This document shows positions 1-7,732 of a stretch of DNA of 10,229 nt, in pieces. This DNA comes from Bacteroidales bacterium UBA4417. GTDB lineage: Bacteria > Bacteroidota > Bacteroidia > Bacteroidales > UBA4417. Numbering within the stretch: the first letter of the stretch is position 1; each line of letters begins with the position of its first letter. The DNA lies in NCBI GenBank assembly GCA_002389705.1, contig DGQJ01000364.1:2171-12399 (forward strand), written 5' to 3'. A program made the translations under genes and the position numbers. The notes beneath the pieces are model-generated. The model was not told where the DNA came from and did not search any database. It saw only the letters and a program-made list of their open reading frames with translations.

Positions 1-27
1 GCAGTATGCATTGAATGATAAAATTGC

Positions 28-3000
28 TCATGAATTTCGCTTTATTGTCGGTAAAGTAAAAAAGAATGTTGCGCCCTCATTCACCCTGGCATCGGCCCAT
101 ACACGCCCATCGTGGCGGTGGATTATCTGCTTTACGAAAGCAAGACCGATGCCCGTACCTTCGAAATCGCGTGAAGAATGTAAGCGTTTGAAAACGCCAA
201 ACAGATGCTGCGAATTATTGATATCGAATCCCGCGCCGTTATCTTTCACAAAATAAACAGTTTCATCATTTTCGGTAAACATTCCAACCTCGATACCTGG
301 ATTTTCCTTGTGTGAAGTAAATTTAACCGCATTGCTCAGCAGGTTTACCCACACCTGCCTGATCATGGCATGGTCGCCGTAAGCTTTTGCAAGGGGTTGC
401 AGGCTGAAACTGATTTTTTGATTACCCGGTACCAGTTCTTCGAATACTGCGTTTGCCATCTGGTGCATATTGATGTACGAAAATTTCATTTCCTGGCGCC
501 CGTTGCGCGAGAACGAGAGCAGGTCATCAATCAGCACACCCATTTTATTGGCATTTGCCATAATAACGTTGAGCAGGCGTTTTCCTTCGTCATCGAGCCT
601 GGGGCCATAATCTTCGAGCAGGATATGCGCAAATCCATTCAGCGCCCTGAGCGGAGTGCGAAGATCGTGCGATGCCGTATAACTGAATGTTTCCAGGTCG
701 CAGAATGCTGATTGGAGCTGAGCGGTTCGTTCAAGAACCCGTTGCTCGAGTTGTTCATTCAGTTTTTTTATTTCCCGCTCGGCCAGTTTCCGTTCGGTGA
801 TATCATGTCCCTGTGCAATAGTTGCTATCACATTTTTACTTTGGGGCGCATATATTACTGCCGAATTCCAAAGCATAGTGCGGATTTCCCCATTCACATT
901 CTTTATTTCAATTTCAACAATTTCTGAGGGGGTGTAACGGCTTCCTTTTTCGAAAAAATCACTATAGTAATTCAGTGTAATTTTATTGAAAAGAGTTTTA
1001 ATATCAATATTTATTACAGTTTTAGCCTTTAAGCCAGTCAGTTTTTCGAATGCCTTATTAAATTGTGTCACCCTATTATTGTTGTCCCAAACTACGATAG
1101 GCGCGTTGGCATAATTCAGCAGGTTTTCGAGGTAGTCGCGGGTTTCCCTGAGTTTTTCCTCTACCAGTTTACTTTCGTGGATATTGGTGCAGGTACCGAA
1201 CCATTTGGTAATTTGCCCTTCGTCGTTACGCACCGGAGCGCCACGTATGAGGAACCAATGATACACACCATCTTTTCGGCGCAGCCTGCATTCGAGCGAG
1301 TAATCACCATTGTTGTATACGGCATTATGCCAGGTATCCCATGCTAACTGCTGATCGTCGGAATGAAAAGGTTTATTCCACCCATCGCCGTAGCTTTCCT
1401 CGTGCGACAGCCCTGTATATTCAACCCATTGTTTATTGAAATATAAATTTTTGCCATTTGAATCTGTAATCCAGACAATTTGCGGCATGGATTCGGCTAA
1501 TAAGCGAAATTCCCGCTCCCTTTCGAGGATTGACTGCTCAGCCAGTTTGCGGCTGGTGATATCGGTTATAAATCCTTCGAGATACAAAAGTTCGTTATTC
1601 TCATTAAAGATACCCTGGTCTTGTTCCCATACCCAACGGATTTCTCCACCAGCAGTTATTATAGGATATTCAAACCTGAATGCTATCTTATCGGAAAGCG
1701 CCTGCTGCCACTTTTGCCAGAGCAAATCACGATAATCGGGATGTATAATGTCATTGAAAGCAATTTTGTTGTTATGCAGAAAATCCGTGGGTAAGTACCC
1801 GGTGATGGCTTTGCATCCATCGCTTATAAAAAGCATGGTCCATTGCGAATCGTTGGCGCATCGGTAAGCAAAACCAGGCAGGTTCGAAATAAGTGTTGTT
1901 TGCTGGCGTTGTAATTCGTTCAGGGCCAGGTCGGCTTGCTTCCGTTCACTGATATCGCGCGTGCTGGTACGGAATCCCAGCGAATTGCCTTTGGAATCGA
2001 AGATCGGTCTCCACGAAACTGAAGCCCAGAACCAACTGCCATCTTTGCGTTTAATGCGAAACTCAAAATTATCGCCCTTAAAACCAAACACTGCATTTTT
2101 AAATTTGCTCCTGACTTGTTCAATATCTTCTTCAAGACATAACATAGGCAATAAGCTTTCGGCTTTCATGTATTCCTGGTCGGTGTAACCTGTAAGCAGT
2201 TCGGAGTATGAATTCATCCAGATCAGTTTACCCTGGTTATCGAACCAAGCTTCCCAACTGGCTGCATAATTAGCGATGGCTTTAAATTTCTCTTCACTTT
2301 CACGTAATGCCTTTTCAGCTTGTACCCGTTCGGAAACATCACGTATTACCCCTTCATGGAATAATATATTACCTTCATCATCCAGGGTATACCATCCGTG
2401 GTCCTCAGCCCACAATACGGTGCCATCTTTTTTCTTCAACCTGAAAATTCCAAGTTCACGAAACGTTTCATCCATCACAAGTGTATCCCTGTCAGTGGGG
2501 GACAGGTATAAATCCTGGCGGATATTAATGGCTAAAAGTTCTTCGCGGCTATTGTAGCCAAACATTTTAACCATAGCCGGGTTCACCTCAACAAATTTGC
2601 CTTCATGCGTACTTTTATACACGCCATCAGGCATTTTTTCAATCAGGTTGCGATACATGGCTTCGCTTTCCATCAACCCAATTTCGGCTTGTTTGCGTTT
2701 GGTTATATCAATGTACGATGCCAGGAAATGGTTTACGGATCCATTTTGGTTACGCTTGCATTCAACGGTTAAAGTAACATATAAAACTTCACCGTTTTTA
2801 CGCATGAAGCGCTTATCAATCTCATAACCCTCAATTTTGCCATCCACAACCTGCTGAAACATATCCAGGTTTTCATTCAGATCGCCGGGATGCGAAACAT
2901 CAGTCCAGCTAAGCTCCAGCAATTCTTCCCTCGTATACCCGAGCATCTGGCATAAACGCTGGTTTACTTCAATCCATTTTTTACCAGGAGTTGAAACGCT

Positions 3001-3987
3001 CATACCAACAGCGCCTGCCTCGAAATAGTGTTTGAACTCCTGTCGGCTGTTGCGTAGTTCTGTTTCCAGCAGTTTTTGAGTAGTAATATCCTGGATACTC
3101 CCGAAAACAATCCTTCTGTCCTTATCGTAAGTAGCAATAGAATGTATATCCCTGGTTTCGCCTGTATCAGCCTTTCTGATTTTGAACACTATATCATATG
3201 GAATATCCTCTTCGATAAGTTTTGTAAGTGCCATATCCAACACTGAGCGGTATTCGGGCAAAGGAAACGACTTTATGATCTCATATCCTAACTGATCGGT
3301 TTCCATACCATAGAGTTTTGCTGCACCTTCGGAAGTATAAATCATTAGAGAATCGAGATGCAATTCCCAGTTGCCTGACAATGAAGTCAGTTCGGCTCTA
3401 CGTAAACGGGCTTCACTGTTATGCAGTTTTTCTTCATCCTTTTTGCGCTGAGAGTTGTCGCGTGCAACCAGAATTATTAAGTCAGCTTTACCCGCTTCAT
3501 CAAGCAGCACTTCAGCATTAAACTCCATAAGTAAACGTGATGAATCTTTTCTGATTACCAGATAGTCCGAAGGGCCGGTATAATTACCCTGTAGCATTTC
3601 GGAGATCAGGGCAAGCGCTTTTTGGTGAAAACCGGCATCCAGAAACCTAAGGAAATTATGCCCGAGTATTTCTTCAGAATTATGATATCCGAGAAATCCT
3701 AATACTTTATCAGTTACATAAAGGATTATACCGTCCAGCGAAGTTATGACCACTGCATCGGGAAATGCATTCAGAATCTTTTTCCATTTTTCATCACGGT
3801 TCCTTAATCCGGCTTCCTCCTGTCCGCGGTTTAACATGGCAGACTGCTCATTCATTGCGGCTGTGTTATTCTTTTTTAAGCTTACAAGTTCGCTGGCTTG
3901 CCTGTCAAGTTCAGCTTTCAGGTGTTTTATCTCTTCCAGCAATTCCCGCTTCTCCTCATCTTCCGGTGTCATGTTTCTGTTTTTCAT
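28..3987 (-). CDS. Cytoplasmic sensor histidine kinase with eight PAS domains
   Basis: Predicted to autophosphorylate a histidine in response to signals sensed by its PAS domains and to pass the phosphate to a separate response regulator. Numbered from the ATG at 3987, the charged N-terminus (about 1-65) looks like a coiled coil. Eight PAS domains follow at about 67-181, 192-305, 312-431, 437-557, 562-683, 687-813, 819-937 and 945-1065, most ending in the typical DIT.RK or D(V/I)SER linker. Several (312-431, 687-813, 819-937) look like the PAS_3 fold with an HP.D or HSDD motif. A coiled coil (1066-1096) leads to HisKA with H1107 in SHDLRTPL. HATPase_c has N1219 in the N-box, DNGAGF at 1249-1254 and GTGIGL at 1277-1282. 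All kinase motifs are intact. No membrane segment or receiver domain is seen. A GTG at 3996 and an ATG at 3972 are other possible starts; no clear Shine-Dalgarno precedes any. It is the last gene of the same-strand trio, 106 bp after its neighbour. The signal sensed cannot be read from the sequence. Confidence 0.95.
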   Translation of the reverse strand: MKNRNMTPEDEEKRELLEEIKHLKAELDRQASELVSLKKNNTAAMNEQSAMLNRGQEEAGLRNRDEKWKKILNAFPDAVVITSLDGIILYVTDKVLGFLGYHNSEEILGHNFLRFLDAGFHQKALALISEMLQGNYTGPSDYLVIRKDSSRLLMEFNAEVLLDEAGKADLIILVARDNSQRKKDEEKLHNSEARLRRAELTSLSGNWELHLDSLMIYTSEGAAKLYGMETDQLGYEIIKSFPLPEYRSVLDMALTKLIEEDIPYDIVFKIRKADTGETRDIHSIATYDKDRRIVFGSIQDITTQKLLETELRNSRQEFKHYFEAGAVGMSVSTPGKKWIEVNQRLCQMLGYTREELLELSWTDVSHPGDLNENLDMFQQVVDGKIEGYEIDKRFMRKNGEVLYVTLTVECKRNQNGSVNHFLASYIDITKRKQAEIGLMESEAMYRNLIEKMPDGVYKSTHEGKFVEVNPAMVKMFGYNSREELLAINIRQDLYLSPTDRDTLVMDETFRELGIFRLKKKDGTVLWAEDHGWYTLDDEGNILFHEGVIRDVSERVQAEKALRESEEKFKAIANYAASWEAWFDNQGKLIWMNSYSELLTGYTDQEYMKAESLLPMLCLEEDIEQVRSKFKNAVFGFKGDNFEFRIKRKDGSWFWASVSWRPIFDSKGNSLGFRTSTRDISERKQADLALNELQRQQTTLISNLPGFAYRCANDSQWTMLFISDGCKAITGYLPTDFLHNNKIAFNDIIHPDYRDLLWQKWQQALSDKIAFRFEYPIITAGGEIRWVWEQDQGIFNENNELLYLEGFITDITSRKLAEQSILEREREFRLLAESMPQIVWITDSNGKNLYFNKQWVEYTGLSHEESYGDGWNKPFHSDDQQLAWDTWHNAVYNNGDYSLECRLRRKDGVYHWFLIRGAPVRNDEGQITKWFGTCTNIHESKLVEEKLRETRDYLENLLNYANAPIVVWDNNNRVTQFNKAFEKLTGLKAKTVINIDIKTLFNKITLNYYSDFFEKGSRYTPSEIVEIEIKNVNGEIRTMLWNSAVIYAPQSKNVIATIAQGHDITERKLAEREIKKLNEQLEQRVLERTAQLQSAFCDLETFSYTASHDLRTPLRALNGFAHILLEDYGPRLDDEGKRLLNVIMANANKMGVLIDDLLSFSRNGRQEMKFSYINMHQMANAVFEELVPGNQKISFSLQPLAKAYGDHAMIRQVWVNLLSNAVKFTSHKENPGIEVGMFTENDETVYFVKDNGAGFDINNSQHLFGVFKRLHSSRDFEGTGIGLAFVKQIIHRHDGRVWADARVNEGATFFFTLPTIKRNS

Positions 3988-4093
3988 TGAGTACACAATT
4001 ATTTCAGATATTTTAATTACTCGAAAACCAACAGTTTAAATTTGCGCTGACTGCAAACCACCAGCCTTTCCCTTACAAACATGCTGTTTCCGT

Positions 4094-7000
4094 TTATTCT
4101 TTTTTTGCGGGTAAGGTAAAATAGAAGGTTGCGCCTTCTCCTGTTTTTCCCTCGGCCCATATTTTTCCCTTATGCCGTTGTATGATGCGATGCACAGTAG
4201 CTAACCCAACACCGGTACCTTCAAATTCCTTTGGTGAATGCAAACGTTGGAAAACCCCGAACAATTTTGCTTTATGCTCCATATTAAACCCGGCGCCATT
4301 GTCCGAAACTTTGTACATGATAAAACTATTTTCATCTGTTGCAGACACCTCGATGCGCCTGTTTTGTTTTTTGGAAGTATATTTAATGGCATTACCGATA
4401 ATATTGACCCAAACCTGTCTGATGAGCGAAGTGTCGCCTGATGTAGGCGGAATTGGATTTAACCTGAAATCGATGGTATGCTTTTCAGCATCAGGAACCA
4501 ACTCGTCGTATACCGAGGCTGCCATGGCCTGCATATCGATGTCCGACTGTTGAAGATCCTGCCTCCCCAACCTCGAAAATGCCAGTAAATCATCGATAAG
4601 CATACCCATCTTATTCGCGTTTTTAATAATAACATGAAGCAAACGCTGGGCTTCTGCATCCATAACCGGGGCATAATCTTCGAGCAGGATATTTGCAAAT
4701 CCATCAATCGACCGGAGTGGCGAACGAAGGTCGTGTGATACCGTATAGCTGAACGATTCGAGTTCTTTATTTGCTTCTTCGAGTTCGGCGGTACGTTCAG
4801 CAACGCGTTGTTCCAGTTCCTGGTTAAGCTTATAAATCTCTTCTTTTGCCAGTTTGCTTTCAGTAATATCCCTGAGTATTACCTGGCCGGCAGGCATTTC
4901 ATTGTAGGTTGTATAAATGGCCACCACTTCAGCATCGAAAAGGCTGCCATCAACCCGCATCAGTTTTTCCTCCCTGAGTTGTATCGTTTTTCCTTGTAAC
5001 AGGATTTTCACCCATTCATTTACCGCTGGCCTTGACTGCTGGCTGAACATCGACAGGAAAGGCAATCCTGTCAGCTCAAACGGCTCCGAAACTCCCATCA
5101 TTTTCATCCCCGAAGTGTTCACATAAACAAGCTGTCCATCCTGAAAAACGACAATACCGTAGGGGGATGATTCAGCCAGTTTGCGATAGCGTTTTTCGCT
5201 TTCGAACCTGGCTTTTTCCAAAAATTTCCGCTCTGAAATATTCCTGAATGTTCCCATCAGGAATTGCTTACCTTTCATGTTTATTAGCGAAGCAAGTATT
5301 TCGACAGGAACCAGGGAGCCATTGGCTCGCACCACCAGGTTTTCCATCAGAACCGTTGAACCGGAAATTACGGAATCTATTTGTTGCTTTTGGAATGCCT
5401 GCTTCGAAAATTCTTCATTCTGCTGCGGGTGGAGCTGCGACTGGTGCATACCGATTATTTTTTCGACCGGCATTTGCATCAGTTGCGAAGCTGTAAGGTT
5501 GGCATCCACAATAATACCACTTTCGAGGTCGGCAACAAAGATTGCATCGGCAGCATTTTCGAAGAAATTACGAAATTGCGATTCGGTTTGGCGGAGTATA
5601 TCTTCAGTTTTGATCTGCTCTGCAATCAAGCGGGATTGCTGCAGGTTCTGATACGCCGTTCTGGAAAGTTTATTGGCCAGCTTAAACAGTAAATGTGCAA
5701 TTTTGGAAAATCTATCTTTCGACATAGTTGGCACTTCGTTGAATGCCTTTATAAATTCGTTTCTGTCGGCACCAATTTCATCGGCATACGTGAGCATTTT
5801 ATTTATATCCTGTGCTTCGTTTCGCACCTGACCTACCAACCAACTGGCAATATGTTTATTTTCAACTATAATACTTGCCCCGGCATCCCACAACCCGCCA
5901 CTCAGGCAGGTTTGCACTTTGGGCCCATCCGGATCGGGTGAACCGATTAAGATATCCGATTTATTACAATTAGAACATCCAATATCTGTTTTACGTACTA
6001 AATCATTACACAAGCGGGTGAACCTGCTGGGCTTTGTGATCGGGGTACCATCGGGCTGACAAATGAGTGATGCTACTCCGGCTGCTTCGGCAAAGGCATC
6101 CTGTATTTCCTGTATTTCGTCGAGGTCGAACAGCTCTTCAAAAAGCAGCTCTGAATCATTATCGAACGAACGGCTTAAGGTATTGATGCGTCTTTCGAGT
6201 ACTTCCTGTAACCGGATACGGTCGGTAATATCGATACAATGCCCGATATTCCCGATAAAATTGCCCATGCTGTCGTAACGGGGCGAAACAGCATCCTGAA
6301 TCCATCTGTACTCCCCATAGGCATTTCGCATCCTGTACTCAACGGTATACCTGATATGCTTATCAAATGACTTTTCAGCCAGGTTAATAATTTGTTTCAA
6401 ATCTTCCGGATGTATTCCTTCCATCCAGCCATCGCCCATTTCCTGCTCCAACGTGCGGCCCTTAAAAGTGAGCCAGGGTTTATTCACATAATTACATTTC
6501 TGGTTCAGGTCCGAAGTCCAGATGAGTGCCTGCCCCGAATCGGTAAGCGTACGAAAATGAGTTTCACTTTCGATAAGCGCGGCTTCAGTTTGTTTTCGTT
6601 CGGTTACATCCTGTATGGTGCCCATAAGCAGGAGTATTTTACCTTCTTCATCGAAAGAGGCCTGCCCCAGGCCCATTACCCACCTGGTGGCATTATCGTT
6701 ACGACGTAATATGCGATATTCTTTCCGGAAGGGCTCCTGCTTGGTAATAACATTATTTTCCAGATAATCATTCATCATTTGCCGGTCATCGGGGTGAATG
6801 ATATCTAGCCACGAGCTTATGGTTCTTTCGAAATTTTTGTCGATGCCAAAAATGCTGTCCAGAACTTCTGACGACTGCCAGGTTTTTACCCTGAAATCGG
6901 CACTGTAGGAACCAATAAAAGCGGCTTGTTGTGTTTCACGAAAAAAATATTCGCTATCGAGAAACACATCCCCGAAATTTGCAGGCCCTTTCTCGAAAGC

Positions 7001-7513
7001 GGCGATGCGGCATTCATTTTTTTCATTAAAATTATACCCAATGAGCCAGTAGTCAGATACTGATTGTGTTTCGAGATTAAAGCGGACCAGGCAGGTTTGT
7101 TTTGTTTCCTCAATGAACACCATGCTCAAAAAGTTCTTGAATGCTTCGACAGAATCTTCGGTTAGAAACGAGCTAAAATTCTTATTTACTACGCTTTGGC
7201 GCTCTTTACCAAACATACCGGCTGCAGAATGATTCAAATCCCGGATCATCCCATCAGGCGACACAGATAAAAAAATTACAGGCGAAAAATCGTATAAATT
7301 TGTCAACGATATTGCCTTGTCCAATGCATTCTTTAATTTCGAGTTATCGGTTTCCAGCTCGGCAATACGGGTTTCGTACTGGTATAAAAGTTTCGAAGCC
7401 TCTTCGGCCGTAAAGTTCAATGTATCAAGCGGATATCCGGATACAGTTCCGGTTCCGGATGTATCAGTATCTGTTCCTGAATTATACGACTTATTTTTTT
7501 TCATCATAATCAT
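4094..7513 (-). CDS. Sensor histidine kinase with PAS and PocR sensory domains
   Basis: A cytoplasmic kinase of 1139 residues. In order: a Ser/Thr/Asp/Gly-rich N-terminus (11-26); a short coiled coil (about 36-66); a degenerate PAS (68-176); two clearer PAS domains (190-306 and 316-432, with HPDD and HPED motifs); a PocR domain (about 455-625); two more PAS domains (642-762 and 772-888); a coiled coil (888-920); HisKA with H927 in SHDLRSPL; and HATPase_c with N1041, DNGAGF at 1071-1076 and GTGVGL at 1099-1104. PocR is known as a ligand-binding domain, named after the propanediol regulator PocR and often predicted to bind small hydrocarbon derivatives; here it carries C502, C513, C516 and C536. 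The residue four after the phosphoacceptor histidine is Ser931, where the neighbouring kinases have Thr. Starts at 7513, 7507 and 7504 (M1, M3, M4) are all possible; 7513 is taken because an in-frame TGA at 7525-7523 limits extension. No receiver domain or membrane segment is seen. Confidence 0.95.
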   Translation of the reverse strand: MIMMKKNKSYNSGTDTDTSGTGTVSGYPLDTLNFTAEEASKLLYQYETRIAELETDNSKLKNALDKAISLTNLYDFSPVIFLSVSPDGMIRDLNHSAAGMFGKERQSVVNKNFSSFLTEDSVEAFKNFLSMVFIEETKQTCLVRFNLETQSVSDYWLIGYNFNEKNECRIAAFEKGPANFGDVFLDSEYFFRETQQAAFIGSYSADFRVKTWQSSEVLDSIFGIDKNFERTISSWLDIIHPDDRQMMNDYLENNVITKQEPFRKEYRILRRNDNATRWVMGLGQASFDEEGKILLLMGTIQDVTERKQTEAALIESETHFRTLTDSGQALIWTSDLNQKCNYVNKPWLTFKGRTLEQEMGDGWMEGIHPEDLKQIINLAEKSFDKHIRYTVEYRMRNAYGEYRWIQDAVSPRYDSMGNFIGNIGHCIDITDRIRLQEVLERRINTLSRSFDNDSELLFEELFDLDEIQEIQDAFAEAAGVASLICQPDGTPITKPSRFTRLCNDLVRKTDIGCSNCNKSDILIGSPDPDGPKVQTCLSGGLWDAGASIIVENKHIASWLVGQVRNEAQDINKMLTYADEIGADRNEFIKAFNEVPTMSKDRFSKIAHLLFKLANKLSRTAYQNLQQSRLIAEQIKTEDILRQTESQFRNFFENAADAIFVADLESGIIVDANLTASQLMQMPVEKIIGMHQSQLHPQQNEEFSKQAFQKQQIDSVISGSTVLMENLVVRANGSLVPVEILASLINMKGKQFLMGTFRNISERKFLEKARFESEKRYRKLAESSPYGIVVFQDGQLVYVNTSGMKMMGVSEPFELTGLPFLSMFSQQSRPAVNEWVKILLQGKTIQLREEKLMRVDGSLFDAEVVAIYTTYNEMPAGQVILRDITESKLAKEEIYKLNQELEQRVAERTAELEEANKELESFSYTVSHDLRSPLRSIDGFANILLEDYAPVMDAEAQRLLHVIIKNANKMGMLIDDLLAFSRLGRQDLQQSDIDMQAMAASVYDELVPDAEKHTIDFRLNPIPPTSGDTSLIRQVWVNIIGNAIKYTSKKQNRRIEVSATDENSFIMYKVSDNGAGFNMEHKAKLFGVFQRLHSPKEFEGTGVGLATVHRIIQRHKGKIWAEGKTGEGATFYFTLPAKKE
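5639..6151 (-). other. PocR ligand-binding domain within the middle kinase
   Basis: This segment encodes about residues 455-625 of the middle kinase. Recognisable PocR features are the opening DLDEIQEIQDAFAEAAGVAS, the DGTPITKPS turn, the cysteine series C502-x10-C513-x2-C516-x19-C536, the GGLWDAGASI and WLVGQVR segments, and the following helical part with two alpha-rich stretches. Known family role: a sensory domain related to PAS/GAF folds that often sits in kinases, regulators and chemoreceptors. The four cysteines could bind a metal or act in redox sensing, but that is inference. The ligand is unknown. Confidence 0.88.
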
Positions 7514-7522
7514 GTCTTGTTC

Positions 7523-7606
7523 TCATACCATCAGTAAACTGCCAATTGCATTATGTGAGTATAAAATCCGGGACTCATTTCCGCGCCGAAACCTGTGTTT
7601 ATACAT
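7523..7606 (-). CDS. Possible 27-codon upstream ORF before the middle kinase
   Basis: A short frame starting at the ATG at 7606 encodes a basic peptide (MYKHRFRRGNESRILYSHNA, then seven mostly apolar residues) and ends at a TGA at 7525-7523. GAGGAG lies eight bases before the ATG. The stop is nine bases before the ATG of the middle kinase and in the same frame, so it could be a leader peptide coupled to the kinase start, or a former N-terminal extension cut off by a stop. An ATG at 7642 in the same frame would give 39 residues. It matches no family I recognise and may be chance. Confidence 0.2.
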   Translation of the reverse strand: MYKHRFRRGNESRILYSHNAIGSLLMV

Positions 7607-7614
7607 TTTCAGTA

Positions 7615-7620
7615 CTCCTC
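7615..7620 (-). promoter_or_regulatory. GAGGAG Shine-Dalgarno-like site
   Basis: GAGGAG is read on the minus strand eight bases before the ATG at 7606. It is the strongest Shine-Dalgarno-like match near any start in the window. The start of the middle kinase (7513) and that of the leftmost kinase (3987) have no comparable site. It supports translation of the upstream ORF only if this organism uses Shine-Dalgarno pairing, which Bacteroidota do weakly. Confidence 0.22.
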
Positions 7621-7639
7621 TGCAAAGAAACGATATTTG

Positions 7640-7653
7640 CATGGCAGGCCATG
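7640..7653. repeat. Perfect 6-2-6 inverted repeat in the spacer
   Basis: The plus-strand sequence CATGGC AG GCCATG is a perfect six-base dyad around two central bases. It lies in the 219-bp spacer upstream of the middle kinase, about 127 bp before that gene's start. Size and position would suit a binding site for a dimeric regulator, but nothing identifies the protein, and the stem is too short and lacks a T-run for a terminator. A chance dyad of this size cannot be excluded. Confidence 0.3.
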
Positions 7654-7732
7654 TTCCTGTTCAACTTTATTTATTCATTCCTGCTGGCATTAGCCTTTTA
7701 AATGGTTATGCATTAAAGGTAAATTCGGGATT

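Noticed and set aside
608..629. Near-identical 20-odd-base DNA stretches shared by the left and middle kinases at the LLEDY codons (near 608 and 4672)
   Set aside because: They encode a conserved part of the HisKA domain and diverge on both sides, so they reflect paralogy and not a mobile or regulatory repeat.
3988..3996. GTG start for the left kinase, adding three residues
   Set aside because: The ATG at 3987 is the more usual start codon and the extra residues add no domain. The choice is not certain.
4041..4057. Small inverted repeat TTTGC...GCAAA in the 106-bp spacer
   Set aside because: Five base pairs with a seven-base loop and no T-run is within chance expectation for this AT content.
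4017..4082. A 21-codon minus-strand ORF in the 106-bp spacer before the left kinase
   Set aside because: It has no Shine-Dalgarno-like site, is very short and is 29 bases from the next start. Such a frame is expected by chance.
7623..7630. TTTCTTTG on the minus strand as a Bacteroidota -7 box (TAnnTTTG)
   Set aside because: It lacks the A at the second position, and the nearest upstream TTG is 31 bases away, well beyond the usual spacing of about 20.
7694..7719. Imperfect hairpin CCTTTAATG / CATTTAAAAGG just after the right kinase, as a possible terminator
   Set aside because: The stem is AT-rich, needs bulges to pair beyond five bases, and is not followed by a T-run on the transcribed strand.
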